Below are positions 51,920-62,126 of a stretch of 64,000 bases of DNA, piece after piece. The DNA lies in NCBI RefSeq assembly GCF_900143075.1, contig NZ_FRCY01000015.1, positions 1 to 64,000 on the forward strand. Reading direction: 5' to 3'. Below the pieces are notes generated by a model. The model searched no databases and was not told the DNA's origin. It was given only the letters and a program-made list of their open reading frames with translations. The DNA comes from Cyclobacterium lianum. GTDB taxonomy: Bacteria > Bacteroidota > Bacteroidia > Cytophagales > Cyclobacteriaceae. The position numbers and the translations under genes are program-made. The first letter of the stretch is position 1. Each line of letters opens with the position of its first letter.

Positions 51920-54895
51920 TCAAAATGTAAGGTTGATACCTGCTGTCACCTGTCTCGCAATAGGATAGGTCCCATAGGTATCCCCTATAGAATTGACCTC
52001 GGGATCCAAACCATTGTATTTGGTAAGTGTCCACAGGTTGAGTCCCTGCACAAAAACATTCATTTCGTCAATCTTCGCCCTGGAAAGAAGGTTTTGGGGC
52101 AAATTATAGTTGAGCGTTATTTGTTTTAACCGGATATAGCTGCCGTCAGAGATCTGCTTGGTCGAAAACTGCTGGTAACCGGAGTGGCCCGGGATTCTAC
52201 CCCCTTCATAGGGCTTGGGCACATTGGTAATCTGACCGGGCGTTCGCCAGAAGTACAGTTGATCAGTGGTCTGGTTGTCCTGTCCTATAGATCCGGCCTG
52301 GGCCATATTGTACAAATCCTGATTAAATGCCAGGTTTCCGTATTGGTATTGGAAAAAAACCTCCAGGCTGACCGGCCCGAAAGAAAGCGTGTTGGATAGC
52401 CCCCCGTACGTCCAGGGAAGTGCACTCCCGATGTATTTCTGGTCGTCATCGCTTAGCAGATAGGTGTATTCTCCATTTTCATCGTAGTACATCGGCGCTC
52501 CATTGGCAGGGTTGACACCGGCATACTCGTAGGCATAATAAAAATCAATCGGCTTGCCCACAATCAGGTCATTACCCAGGCGGTCCAAACCTTCGTAGAG
52601 TTCCAGCAATTCATTGGAAAATATGGAGGTATTAAAAGCGGTGCTCCAGCGAAATTTACCATAGATTAGGTTGGTGGTCTGGAGGTCAAAGTCAATGCCC
52701 TGATTCCTCACTTTTCCGGTATTTCGGGTAATGGATCCAAACCCAGAGTCTATGGGCAATTGAGTTTCAAAAAGTAAGCTGCGGGAATCCTTGCGCCAGA
52801 GGTCTACAGTCGCAATGATCCGACCGTTAAAAAATGTCCCGTCCACACCGAAATTCATCGATAACGACTCTTCCCAGGTCAACTGGTCGTTACCCAATTG
52901 TACAAATCTCAGGGCTCCGCCGCCGAGATATTGTCCGGCAGATCCCACCAGGGTCCTGGACTCGAAATTCCCTATGTTGGAATTACCGGTAACGCCATAG
53001 GAGGCCCTCAACCTCAGGTTATCCACCCAGAGGGCATTCTCCATAAATCTTTCTGACGAAATTCTCCATCCGGCAGATACAGCTCCGAAGTTACCCCAGC
53101 GCGTATTGGTACCGAATCTGGAGGAGCCATCCCGCCTCACCGTCAGATCAAAGGTATACTTGTCATCGTAGTCATATTTGGCCTGTCCAAAGAAACCTGT
53201 CCTGATAAACTCGGTATAGAATCCACCCACCTGAAAAGGCTGGGCTGCATTCTGAAGGTATCTCAAAACAGGATTGGGAAAGCCTCTGCCTGTGGCCGAA
53301 GTATTTTCCTGGGTTTCCATCTTGTATTCGTATCCCAGAATTCCGGATAGGGTATGGATATCGTCAAACTTCCTGTTGACATTAAAGTTGGCATTGGCAT
53401 TGGAATTGATGATTCGCCTATCTACAAATGTTGAGGACCCGCCGTAGCTTGCGAATGCGGGGATGGTAGATGGCCGGTTGTTTTCGTCCCTGTTGTCTGA
53501 GAAATCAATACCACCGAAGGCAGTAAAGCCCAGCCAGGGCAGAAACTTGTAATTCAATTGCAGATTAGATACGGATTGGTAGCTGGTGCCCTTCCGGAGT
53601 TCCTGTCTGACTCCCTGAACGATATTGTATCCGAACAAGTGCTCGGAGGGATACTCAGCGAAAGTACCGTCCTCATTATAAATAGGAACATTTGGCCTTG
53701 CTACATAGCCAGCCACGAAGGGGCTGTTGACAAAATTACCACGATCAATGGAGCCATTGGTGATTTGTCTGGATAGGGAAAGATTGGCATTGATACTGAA
53801 TTTATCATTAACCCTGTGCGTAAGGTTCAGGCGCCCCGTAGTCCGGGAATAATCCGACATGATAATTTGCCCCTGATGGAAGGTGTGTGATCCGGATATG
53901 AAAAATTGGGTACCTGCGTCTCCTCCGGACAAGGAGACATCGTAGACACTCATCCTGCCATCCCTGAAAAGCTCTCCCAGCCAGTCTGAATTCTGCAAAC
54001 CGGAATCGGAAGGGCTCCCGAAAATATTTTCTGCATCCTGGGGGTTTAATCCCGCATTGATGTAGGCCTGTCTTTTAATGGATGCCAATTGATTTGCGTC
54101 CATGACATCATAAAAGCCGAGTGGTTGTACCAAACCCTCCTGTGCCGAAATCCTCACTTTGGTCTGGCCTTGCTTGCCTCTTTTGGTGGTGATCAGGACC
54201 ACGCCGTTTGCAGCCTGTGCACCATAAATGGAAGCGGCCGCCGCATCCTTAAACACTTCTATGGATTCGATATCGTTGGGATTGATGGATGCAAGAGCGT
54301 TTTGAGGTCCTTGTCCCGACAGGCCTCCCGAAGCGACCTGTACACCATCTACGATATAAAGAGGCTGGGTACCCGCATTGATGGAGCCTACTCCCCTGAT
54401 CTGTACATTCAACGTACCCCCGGGCTGACCGGATCCGGAAGTCACCTGCACACCTGCCACCCTTCCCTGCATGGCCCTGTCAAAGGACTGCATGGGTAAG
54501 TCCTGGAATATTTCTCCTTTCACGGATGCAATTGACCCGGTTACTTCCCTTCTGGTCTGGTCCCCGTAGGAGGTTACTACTACCTCATCCAGAGCAGTGA
54601 CATCCGGACTGAGCACCACGTCGATATCAGTACGATTGCCTATGGGCACCTCTTGTTGTTGCAAACCTACAAAACGAAACACCAATGTATTGTCACCTTC
54701 AAATACCTCAATCTGGTAATTCCCGTCTATATCTGTGATGGTTCCGGTGTTGGTTCCCTTCACCAACACCGTCACTCCGGGCAGGGGTAAGCCGGCTTCT
54801 GCATCCGTAACGGTACCGGTGACAGTCCTGCTTTGCGCTCTGGCCCAGGTGGAAAGGAGGATTAAAGCTAAAACCAGTGGTAGGACTTTATTCAT
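51920..54895 (-). CDS. SusC/RagA-family TonB-dependent outer-membrane transporter
   Basis: 991 residues from ATG 54893-54895. Signal peptide (MNKVLPLVLALILLSTWARAQ), carboxypeptidase-regulatory-like domain (GTVTDAEAGLPLPGVTVLVKGTNTGTITDIDGNYQI), TonB box region (LDEVVVTSYGDQTRREVTGS), plug domain (LYIVDGVQVASGG, DIESIEVFKDAAAASIYGAQAANGVVLITTKRG) and a long 22-strand barrel. It takes up large degradation products with TonB energy. First gene of the operon; SusD follows after 8 bp. Confidence 0.97.
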   Translation of the reverse strand: MNKVLPLVLALILLSTWARAQSRTVTGTVTDAEAGLPLPGVTVLVKGTNTGTITDIDGNYQIEVFEGDNTLVFRFVGLQQQEVPIGNRTDIDVVLSPDVTALDEVVVTSYGDQTRREVTGSIASVKGEIFQDLPMQSFDRAMQGRVAGVQVTSGSGQPGGTLNVQIRGVGSINAGTQPLYIVDGVQVASGGLSGQGPQNALASINPNDIESIEVFKDAAAASIYGAQAANGVVLITTKRGKQGQTKVRISAQEGLVQPLGFYDVMDANQLASIKRQAYINAGLNPQDAENIFGSPSDSGLQNSDWLGELFRDGRMSVYDVSLSGGDAGTQFFISGSHTFHQGQIIMSDYSRTTGRLNLTHRVNDKFSINANLSLSRQITNGSIDRGNFVNSPFVAGYVARPNVPIYNEDGTFAEYPSEHLFGYNIVQGVRQELRKGTSYQSVSNLQLNYKFLPWLGFTAFGGIDFSDNRDENNRPSTIPAFASYGGSSTFVDRRIINSNANANFNVNRKFDDIHTLSGILGYEYKMETQENTSATGRGFPNPVLRYLQNAAQPFQVGGFYTEFIRTGFFGQAKYDYDDKYTFDLTVRRDGSSRFGTNTRWGNFGAVSAGWRISSERFMENALWVDNLRLRASYGVTGNSNIGNFESRTLVGSAGQYLGGGALRFVQLGNDQLTWEESLSMNFGVDGTFFNGRIIATVDLWRKDSRSLLFETQLPIDSGFGSITRNTGKVRNQGIDFDLQTTNLIYGKFRWSTAFNTSIFSNELLELYEGLDRLGNDLIVGKPIDFYYAYEYAGVNPANGAPMYYDENGEYTYLLSDDDQKYIGSALPWTYGGLSNTLSFGPVSLEVFFQYQYGNLAFNQDLYNMAQAGSIGQDNQTTDQLYFWRTPGQITNVPKPYEGGRIPGHSGYQQFSTKQISDGSYIRLKQITLNYNLPQNLLSRAKIDEMNVFVQGLNLWTLTKYNGLDPEVNSIGDTYGTYPIARQVTAGINLTF

Positions 54896-55053
54896 AAATT
54901 TGATTTGAAGTGAACAATCAATCAATTTTATACAAATTCCGTGGATATTCCAATCGAAGGCGGTAAGTTAAGCGGGAGGACGGGAATTATCAACAGATAA
55001 TAAACGCTTTAAATCCAATTCAGTTTATACAAAACCGTTTTTTCTGAAGGAAA

Positions 55054-56976
55054 CTATTGGATCACCACTTCAATTCTTCGATTATAGGCGCGGTTTTCCT
55101 CTGTATCATTTGGCCGAATGGGAGATGATGAGCCTTTTCCTGCCGTAGCGATGCGGTCAAGGGATATCCCGGAACCAATCAAAAATTTCTTAACCTCCTC
55201 TGCCCTTTTTCTGCTGAGATTGATATTGTACGCATCACTTCCCACATTGTCGGTATGACCAGCGATCAGGATAGAGACTGCCGGATGCTTTTCTAGGAAT
55301 TTGACCAGTCTATTGAGTGAACTGACAGAGGAAGGCCTGAGGCTCGATTCATCAAAATCAAAAAATACATTCTCAAAAACGAAGTAGTTTCCGGGAGCTA
55401 TTGGTTCCAGCTGAACTTCCAGGTTTTTCCTGTTTTTCAAACTATCCCGGTCCACATTGTAGATCTTGGGCATAAAACCTTCCTTCTCCACATAAAGTCC
55501 GGAAAAAGCCTTGTCCGGATAGATCATGATAAACTCGCCCATTTCTCCTTCGGCCTTAAACCTGTAAAGCGTGCTATCATTATCCAGGTCAACAAGAGAA
55601 AGCAGGGCATCAACCGGCTCACCGGTTTCTTCATTGAGCACCCGCCCTTCGGTTACGATAATATTTTCCCCCAGGTCGATTTCCGGGGGAAAATCAAAAC
55701 GGTACAGGAAGGAACTGTCCACCCTACCCGATGAGTAACTGTTTTCGGTATAATAGGCGTAATCCTTCTCCGCCGTGATAAAAAGCGCCACCTGGTCATT
55801 TTGATCATTGATCGGAAATCCAAGGTTTTCTGGTTCTCCAAATCCACGGTACCCTCCATAGCGGCTCAGGAAGATATCCTTTCCTCCATACCCTTCGTGC
55901 CCGTCTGAGGAAAAGAAAAGCACGGTATTGTTAAAAAAAACGAATGGGGACACCTCATTGCCACTGGTATTGACATTATCGCCCACATTCTTTGCCTCTG
56001 ACCACAATCCATCCGGCTGGCGCTCAGCATACCAGATATCATTTTCTCCTTCACCTCCGGGCCGGTTGGAGGAAAAAAACAGCGTACTGCCGTCTGCCGA
56101 AAGCGAGGGTTGTGAATCCCAAAACCGTGAATTCACATTCCTTCCCATGTTCTCTGGTTTTTGCCAGGTGCCATTGACTTTTGCCGTCAGGTAGAGGTCA
56201 CAGCTGCCGAATGAATCCGGCGTATCACAGGAAGTAAATATCAGGAGGTTTCCATCCGCAGAAATGGTGCAGGTCCCCTCGTTATAGCGGGTATTGATCA
56301 TCAGAGAGATCGGCTCGGGAGAGCTCCATTGTCCGTCCTCAAGATTGGAATAAAAAATGTCTTCGTGATCCCTTGGCGATGTACCGTCCCGCTTTGTAAA
56401 AAAGATTCGCTGCCCGTCGGCAGTCAGCACAGGAAAATACTGCAGCCTGAATTGATTCAACGGAGTTTCCAGCTTTTCTTTTCTCAGTTGCAGGGGATTC
56501 TCCAACCCCTGCGCGATCAATTCAAGTTGACGCTTCTTTTCCCGATAGGCTTCTGAAGCCAGAAAATCCGTAGTAAAAAAAGGCTGGTTGTTTTGAATGG
56601 TATTTAATGCCTGCTGAAAAGCGCCCATTTTCAGGTGTATTTGACCTTCCAGCCAGCCCATCTTTCCTCTGAAATAATCACTTTTCGTGATCGCTAACCT
56701 ACTTTGTCCCTTTTGGATCACTTCCAGGGCCTCTGAAGCCTGGCCGCTACTCAGCAAAACCTGCGCATGGCGGATGTAAGCCTCGTAAAAATCTTTGCTT
56801 CTGCTGTAGGCCTCGGCAAACTTGTCTGTAGCCTCGGCAAATTGCTTTCTCTGAAGAAAATCCTCCCCTTCCTCGAAATACCGGATGGCTCGCTTGTCTA
56901 TGATAGAATATTCCTGCGCCTGACTTCGAACCAAAGCCAACGAAAACAACAAACCAAGCAGCACCAACCTCAGCAT
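55054..56976 (-). CDS. PorE-like OmpA/TPR/beta-propeller outer-membrane protein
   Basis: 640 residues. Signal peptide MLRLVLLGLLFSLALVRSQA, TPR repeats at about 30-150 (YFEEGEDFLQRKQFAEATDKFAEAYSRSKDF), a PD40/WD40-like propeller at about 180-430 (ADGQRIFFTKRDGTSP, SADGNLLIFTSCD, SADGSTLFFSSNRPGG), a carboxypeptidase-regulatory segment, and an OmpA peptidoglycan-binding domain (FDFDESSLRPSS, IAGHTDNVGSDAYNINLSRKRAEEV, AYNRRIEVVIQ). This order is that of PorE of the type IX secretion system, but paralogues with other roles share it. It starts 6 bp after queE. Confidence 0.88.
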   Translation of the reverse strand: MLRLVLLGLLFSLALVRSQAQEYSIIDKRAIRYFEEGEDFLQRKQFAEATDKFAEAYSRSKDFYEAYIRHAQVLLSSGQASEALEVIQKGQSRLAITKSDYFRGKMGWLEGQIHLKMGAFQQALNTIQNNQPFFTTDFLASEAYREKKRQLELIAQGLENPLQLRKEKLETPLNQFRLQYFPVLTADGQRIFFTKRDGTSPRDHEDIFYSNLEDGQWSSPEPISLMINTRYNEGTCTISADGNLLIFTSCDTPDSFGSCDLYLTAKVNGTWQKPENMGRNVNSRFWDSQPSLSADGSTLFFSSNRPGGEGENDIWYAERQPDGLWSEAKNVGDNVNTSGNEVSPFVFFNNTVLFFSSDGHEGYGGKDIFLSRYGGYRGFGEPENLGFPINDQNDQVALFITAEKDYAYYTENSYSSGRVDSSFLYRFDFPPEIDLGENIIVTEGRVLNEETGEPVDALLSLVDLDNDSTLYRFKAEGEMGEFIMIYPDKAFSGLYVEKEGFMPKIYNVDRDSLKNRKNLEVQLEPIAPGNYFVFENVFFDFDESSLRPSSVSSLNRLVKFLEKHPAVSILIAGHTDNVGSDAYNINLSRKRAEEVKKFLIGSGISLDRIATAGKGSSSPIRPNDTEENRAYNRRIEVVIQ

Positions 56977-56982
56977 ATCTTT

Positions 56983-57612
56983 TTAGGGTATTTCCATATA
57001 TTTGTGGGTTTGCAATGAAACCCTCCACGCAGGATTTTCTTTTACAAAATCGATGATCAGGGGCGTCATTTCTGCCGCCCTGGACCACTCCGGCTGGAGC
57101 AGCAAGCGGCATTTCTCATTGACCAATGCAGCATGCTTCAGCGCAAAAGCAAAATCACTTTTGTGAAAAACGATCACTTTCATTTCGTCGGCCTGCTCGT
57201 AGATACCCCGATCCGGCGCTTTGAATTTCTTGGGAGAAAAACAAATCCAATCCAGGCTTCCCGACAGGGGATAAACGCCGGAAGTCTCAATATTGATGTG
57301 AAATCCCTTTTCCTTCAGAAGCGATGTAAGCAGGCTTAAGTCATACATTAGTGGTTCTCCTCCCGTGATTACCACCAACCTCGATGGATAGGCTGCCGCC
57401 TCTTCCACGATTTTTTCTACGGAAACCAATGGCCAGTGTCCGGCTTCCCAGGAAGCCTTGACATCACACCAGACGCATCCCACATCGCATCCCCCAAGCC
57501 GGATAAAATAGGCCGACTGTCCCGAAAATATCCCTTCTCCCTGTATGGTATAAAAGGCTTCCATCAAAGGCAAAAGGCGCCCCGTATGGACCAATTCCTG
57601 CTGTTCTTTCAT
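56983..57612 (-). CDS. queE: 7-carboxy-7-deazaguanine synthase (radical SAM)
   Basis: 209 residues. Radical SAM 4Fe-4S motif with the Cx3CxxC arrangement, Cys42, Cys46 and Cys49 in GGCDVGCVWCD, and preceding EAFYTIQGEGIFSGQSAYFIRLGG, typical of QueE. It turns CPH4 into CDG on the path to preQ0/preQ1 and queuosine. Also GGEPLMYDL, SAM-binding. Sits between folD and the PorE-like gene, on the same strand. Its start codon is preceded by a candidate preQ1 riboswitch. Confidence 0.95.
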   Translation of the reverse strand: MKEQQELVHTGRLLPLMEAFYTIQGEGIFSGQSAYFIRLGGCDVGCVWCDVKASWEAGHWPLVSVEKIVEEAAAYPSRLVVITGGEPLMYDLSLLTSLLKEKGFHINIETSGVYPLSGSLDWICFSPKKFKAPDRGIYEQADEMKVIVFHKSDFAFALKHAALVNEKCRLLLQPEWSRAAEMTPLIIDFVKENPAWRVSLQTHKYMEIP

Positions 57613-57643
57613 AATTTTTGATTGAGCGGGTTATTGAACCGCT
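57613..57643 (-). promoter_or_regulatory. candidate preQ1-I riboswitch before queE
   Basis: On the minus strand: P1 stem AGCGG (57643-57639) and CCGCT (57629-57625), a 9-nt loop TTCAATAAC (57638-57630), then an A-rich tail CAATCAAAAATT that runs into ATG 57612. Known preQ1-I aptamers have this exact order: 5-bp stem, U at the first loop position, a C directly before the 3' stem strand, and an A-rich tail that pairs back with the loop. Here loop AAU can pair with tail AUU in the correct pseudoknot topology. The tail overlaps the ribosome-binding stretch, which suggests translational repression. Gene context (queE) supports it. Only by-eye comparison. Confidence 0.55.
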
Positions 57644-57669
57644 GGTTTCTAATAAATAAAACGCCTGCC

Positions 57670-58569
57670 TCAGGAATAAATTTCCCCTTTGGCTGCCTGA
57701 AGTGTGTTGTATAGCAGCGAAGCTATGGTCATGGGGCCCACCCCTCCAGGTACCGGTGTAATGGCGGAAGCCTTGTCGGCTACCTCATCGAAAACCACGT
57801 CACCTACTAACCGGAAACCACTTTTCTTGCTTTCATCTGCGATGCGGTGAATTCCGACATCAATAACCACCGCACCTTCCTTTACCATATCCCCCGTCAC
57901 AAATCCCTGCTTTCCTATGGCCACAATCAATATATCTGCACTTCTGGCAATCTCCTTCAGATTTCGGGTACGGCTATGTGTCAGCGTCACGGTACAATTG
58001 CCTGGATAGGCATTCCTGCCCATCAAAATACTCATGGGAGAGCCTACGATATGACTGCGACCGATCACCACGCAATGCTTGCCAGAGGTTTCGATCTTGT
58101 ACCTCTTAAATAACTCCAGAATTCCGTTTGGCGTAGCGGAAATATAGGCCGGCCAACCCAGGGTCATTCTGCCCACATTGGATGGAGTGAATCCGTCTAC
58201 GTCTTTTTCAGGTCGAATTCTGGCCGTGACCTTTTCAACGGAAATGTGTTTTGGCAAAGGTAATTGCACGATAAGACCGTCGATATCCGGATCTTCGTTG
58301 ACCCTTTCTACGGCGGCCAGAAGCTCCGCTTCCGAAACGGTGTCCTCCATACGGATCAGGGTAGATTCAAAACCCACCTGTTCGCATGCTTTTACCTTGG
58401 CTCCGACGTAGGTCTGACTGGCACCGTCATTACCTACCAAAATGGCTGCGAGGTGAGGTGCACGCATACCCTGCTTTTTCATCGCGGACACTTCCTCGGT
58501 AAGTTCCTCCTTTATGGTGGCCGAAACTGCCTTGCCATCTATTTTTAAAAATCCTTTTTTCTGTTCCAT
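57670..58569 (-). CDS. folD: bifunctional methylenetetrahydrofolate dehydrogenase/cyclohydrolase
   Basis: 299 residues. Catalytic lobe: [16 protein letters not shown] (Tyr and Lys of the YxxxK active site), [26 protein letters not shown] lobe: [34 protein letters not shown] and [19 protein letters not shown]. It interconverts methylene- and formyl-tetrahydrofolate. Between lepA and queE, same strand. Confidence 0.97.
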   Translation of the reverse strand: MEQKKGFLKIDGKAVSATIKEELTEEVSAMKKQGMRAPHLAAILVGNDGASQTYVGAKVKACEQVGFESTLIRMEDTVSEAELLAAVERVNEDPDIDGLIVQLPLPKHISVEKVTARIRPEKDVDGFTPSNVGRMTLGWPAYISATPNGILELFKRYKIETSGKHCVVIGRSHIVGSPMSILMGRNAYPGNCTVTLTHSRTRNLKEIARSADILIVAIGKQGFVTGDMVKEGAVVIDVGIHRIADESKKSGFRLVGDVVFDEVADKASAITPVPGGVGPMTIASLLYNTLQAAKGEIYS

Positions 58570-58652
58570 TAGTCATATTTTTTGCATCGCTAGGATGGTG
58601 TCGCCGCCCCTATGCAGAGCCAGACCAAATCCAACTGCCTATGGGTTTGGTG

Positions 58653-60446
58653 CTAGTCTAGCTTCAATACGGCCATAAAAGCCTCCTGAGGCACTTCTAC
58701 GTTCCCAACCTGGCGCATCCGCTTTTTTCCTTTTTTCTGTTTCTCCAGCAATTTTCTCTTTCTGGAGATGTCGCCTCCATAGCATTTGGCCAATACGTTC
58801 TTTCGCAGCGCTTTTACGGTTTCCCTTGCAATGATCTTGGTACCTATAGCCGCCTGGATGGCGATTTCGAACATCTGCCGGGGCACCAACTCTTTCAGTT
58901 TCTCGCAAAGCCGCTTTCCCCATTCATAGGCCTTGTCCCGATGTACGATGGCAGACAGCGCGTCCACCGGCTCACCATTCAACATCACATCCAGGCGGAC
59001 CATGTGTGATTGACGGAAGCCGATCAGTTCGTAATCCAGGGAGGCATATCCCCGGGAAATGGTTTTTAGTTTGTCAAAGAAGTCAAAGACTATTTCGACC
59101 AGCGGCATGTCGAAAGTAAGCTCAACCCTGTCTGAGGTCAGGTAGACCTGATTTTTTATCTGTCCGCGCTTGTCCATGCAAAGCTGAATGACCGGTCCCA
59201 CGTAATCAGCAGCGGTGATGATGGCTACTTTTACATACGGTTCTTCGATGTGCTTGAACAAATTGGGTTCGGGCATATCGGAAGGCGCATTTACTGTACG
59301 GTATTCGTTATTGTTCATCATGGCCCTGAACTGTACCGAGGGCACTGTGGTGATGACCGTCATGTCGAATTCACGCTCCAGGCGCTCCTGGATGATTTCC
59401 ATGTGAAGCATTCCGAGAAAGCCACACCTGAAGCCAAAACCCAAAGCTGCGGACGTCTCCGGCTCCCAGACCAGGGAGGCATCGTTTAGCTGCAGTTTCT
59501 CCATGGAAGCCCGCAGCTCTTCGAAGTCGGTGGTGTCTACCGGATAAATCCCGGCAAATACCATGGGCTTGACGTTTTCAAAACCTTGTACGGTAGTACT
59601 GCAGGGCCGCTTCACATGGGTGATGGTATCCCCGACTTTCACCTCTTTGGCTACTTTGATTCCTGATACCAGATAGCCCACATTACCGGCCTTTAGCTGA
59701 GGCTGCGGTTTTTGCTGGATCCCCAGAATACCAATTTCATCTGCCTCGTATTCCCTTCCGGTATTGACAAACTTGATCCGGTCGCCCTTGTTGATGGTCC
59801 CGTTGAAAATGCGAAAAAGTACCTCTACGCCGCGAAATGGGTTGTACACCGAATCAAAAATCATGGCCTGCAGGGGTCCTTCTTCGTCACCGGTGGGCGC
59901 CGGTATTTTTTCGACCACTGCGTTCAGGATGTCTTCGATGCCGATCCCTTCTTTGCCCGAAGCCAGAATGATGTCTTCCCGCTTACAACCAATCAATTCC
60001 ATGACCTCGTCTGCCACCACCTCCGGCTGGGCTCCAGGAAGGTCTATCTTATTGAGTACCGGGATAATTTCCAGATCGTGGCCGATGGCCAGGTAAAGAT
60101 TGGAAATGGTCTGGGCCTCGATGCCTTGTGAGGCATCCACGATCAGCAGCGCCCCTTCGCAGGCAGCAATAGATCGGGACACTTCGTAGGAAAAATCCAC
60201 GTGGCCCGGGGTATCGATCAGGTTTAGGGTATATTCCTCGCCCTGATAAGGGTATTTCATTTGGATCGCATGGGACTTTATGGTGATGCCCCGCTCCCGT
60301 TCCAGATCCATGCTGTCCAGCAGCTGGTCTTGCATTTCCCGCTCGGTCACTGTATTGGTGAATTGCAGGAGCCGGTCTGCAAGGGTACTTTTGCCATGAT
60401 CAATATGGGCGATTATACAGAAATTTCTTATTTTTTGCATGTTCAT
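58653..60446 (-). CDS. lepA: elongation factor 4
   Basis: 597 residues. GTPase motifs [15 protein letters not shown] (G1), RGITIKSHA (G2), [15 protein letters not shown] (G3) and NKIDLPGA (G4); LepA-specific C-terminal segments ([73 protein letters not shown]). It acts on stalled or back-translocating ribosomes. On the minus strand TATTTTTG ends 8 nt before the ATG, so a nearly leaderless transcript is conceivable. Confidence 0.97.
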   Translation of the reverse strand: MNMQKIRNFCIIAHIDHGKSTLADRLLQFTNTVTEREMQDQLLDSMDLERERGITIKSHAIQMKYPYQGEEYTLNLIDTPGHVDFSYEVSRSIAACEGALLIVDASQGIEAQTISNLYLAIGHDLEIIPVLNKIDLPGAQPEVVADEVMELIGCKREDIILASGKEGIGIEDILNAVVEKIPAPTGDEEGPLQAMIFDSVYNPFRGVEVLFRIFNGTINKGDRIKFVNTGREYEADEIGILGIQQKPQPQLKAGNVGYLVSGIKVAKEVKVGDTITHVKRPCSTTVQGFENVKPMVFAGIYPVDTTDFEELRASMEKLQLNDASLVWEPETSAALGFGFRCGFLGMLHMEIIQERLEREFDMTVITTVPSVQFRAMMNNNEYRTVNAPSDMPEPNLFKHIEEPYVKVAIITAADYVGPVIQLCMDKRGQIKNQVYLTSDRVELTFDMPLVEIVFDFFDKLKTISRGYASLDYELIGFRQSHMVRLDVMLNGEPVDALSAIVHRDKAYEWGKRLCEKLKELVPRQMFEIAIQAAIGTKIIARETVKALRKNVLAKCYGGDISRKRKLLEKQKKGKKRMRQVGNVEVPQEAFMAVLKLD

Positions 60447-60973
60447 ACTGGATGCAAAAATAGTAAATCCCCGGCGTTTTTATAGATTTTGCGGATATTA
60501 ATTAGAAGCAGGCCTTTCCATTGCTTTACTACGGATAGGTGTGGATTTTCAACAATTTTCTCCCCACCGGATCAGTTTGAAACTACATCCCTAATAGATT
60601 TACCATATTCCATCCCATGACTTAGCAATGCAGGACCAATCGAAAAACCCTGGAAAATTTTGCTCGATCATATATTTACTTCAAGCCGTTAAAAACCCCT
60701 TCCTGGGCGGTCCTTTCTGTTTATGATTTCAAAAATAGCAGGGTTTGGGCACCAAACTTTACCCGCTCCTGATCTTTATATCTGTGCTGATCCGTACAAG
60801 CCTTCTCCCACCTTTTCAGGTTGCAATTGTATGCAGAATCGCAGATATTTGAGAAAAATTAATGAACAGATCGGAAAAAAGCGCGCTTTTCGTATTTGTA
60901 TATTGCACCGAATAAATTGCGTGCGGGTCCGGGGGATCAGCTGCCTCAGGGAGAATCAGGGAATTTTATTGAA
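60447..60973. other. non-coding intergenic region
   Basis: No gene supported in these 527 bases. It contains a perfect palindrome AAAAGCGCGCTTTT (60877-60890), about 85 bp before the gene at 60974, which may be an operator. A short open frame on the plus strand (60723-60977) lacks any recognisable sequence. Confidence 0.5.
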
Positions 60974-61579
60974 ATGAATCGAAAAACTTTTCTATACCTG
61001 GCTGCAGGGGTTTTCATTTGTGGAGGCCTGCTTTGCGGGCACATTCCGAAAAGCCCACCCAAACGGGGGAAGGTAACGGTGTCGCCAAACCGCACATTGA
61101 CCTGGGAAGATTTTAAGCAGGTAGATCTCATTCGTGGCAAAAGCAGCATCAATGCCATTTGTTTAAGCACCTGCGAGGTGGAGATTCTGAAGGTACATTC
61201 CTATTCGGATCATGTAAAGCTGGAAATCAACGCGAAAATTAACCTCCAAAAGGATCTTACCCAGGTCACTCGGGATTTTCTGGACCGCTCGGACCAGGTC
61301 AGAAGGCAACAGGTATTGCACCACGAAAACGGTCATTTTGCCATCGCACAGATCATCGGCTACCGCATAGTACGGGATGTAAATGGGCGGGAATTTGATC
61401 CCAGGCAGTACAAAGTCCAACTGAATGGCATCATCCGGGAAAATTTCAAGGATTGGAAAAGGCTGGACTCCCAATACGATGCCCAAACCACAAAGCCCGT
61501 AAATGAGGAAATGCAAAATCGATGGGACCACTTTTTCCAGTCGGAAATGGCTGCTGTCAAAAAAGAAATTTATCAATGA
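60974..61579 (+). CDS. exported HExxH protein (DUF922-like)
   Basis: 201 residues from ATG 60974. Signal peptide with FLYLAAGVFICGGLLCG. The mature part has LTWEDFKQVD at the start and a HENGH zinc motif in VLHHENGHFAIAQIIGYR, the HExxH of DUF922-type putative metalloproteases. Other features are a helix with DRSDQVRRQQ and the C-terminal YDAQTTKPVNEEMQNRWD. It is probably a periplasmic protease of unknown substrate. Followed after 4 bp by the DUF4924 gene. Confidence 0.75.
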   Translation: MNRKTFLYLAAGVFICGGLLCGHIPKSPPKRGKVTVSPNRTLTWEDFKQVDLIRGKSSINAICLSTCEVEILKVHSYSDHVKLEINAKINLQKDLTQVTRDFLDRSDQVRRQQVLHHENGHFAIAQIIGYRIVRDVNGREFDPRQYKVQLNGIIRENFKDWKRLDSQYDAQTTKPVNEEMQNRWDHFFQSEMAAVKKEIYQ

Positions 61580-61583
61580 AAAT

Positions 61584-62126
61584 ATGAAGATCATAGCCGA
61601 TAAGAAAAAGCAGGAAAATATTGTAGAATATATCCTGTACCTGTACCGCATGGAGGATCTCATCCGGGCTTACCATTTTGATATGCAGGAAGTCGAAAAA
61701 TATGTGCTCGGCCACCAGAAGGTAGATGCAAGGGACCGATCCGAAAGCCTAAACTGGCTGAAGGGGATGGCCAGGGACATGAAGGAAATCGGTATTCAGG
61801 AAAAAGGTCACCTTCCTCATGTGCAGCGTGTTGTAGATCAGTTGGCCAGCATCCATTGGGAATTGATCCGCACAGATCCAACCTACTTTGCCCTATACAA
61901 AAAAACCCAGTCTCATTTGCTTTCGCTTATTTCCGAAGCAGGAGATGAGGATCCCGGGCATGAGGTGCAGCTTTATATACATACCTTATATGGCTTGCTG
62001 CTGAGCAAATTGAATGGCAGAAAAGCCGCGGAGGAAATTTTGGAAGCGGCAAGCTGCTTTGGTGATGCGCTCGCATACCTTAATGCCGTATATATGAAAG
62101 CGAAACCTAATCCCTCATTAAATTAA
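61584..62126 (+). CDS. DUF4924 protein
   Basis: 180 residues from ATG 61584, 4 bp behind the previous stop. Starts MKIIADKKKQENIVEYILYLYRMEDLIRA, then FDMQEVEKYVLGH and ESLNWLKGMARDMKEIGIQEKGHL, a helical protein typical for the DUF4924 family of Bacteroidota; no known function. It shares its last bases with the stop codon of the helicase gene on the other strand. Confidence 0.8.
   Translation: MKIIADKKKQENIVEYILYLYRMEDLIRAYHFDMQEVEKYVLGHQKVDARDRSESLNWLKGMARDMKEIGIQEKGHLPHVQRVVDQLASIHWELIRTDPTYFALYKKTQSHLLSLISEAGDEDPGHEVQLYIHTLYGLLLSKLNGRKAAEEILEAASCFGDALAYLNAVYMKAKPNPSLN

Noticed and set aside
60723-60977. 84-codon plus-strand open frame before the HExxH protein
   Set aside because: Runs into the start of a clear gene in another frame, no signal or motif; codon use looks random.
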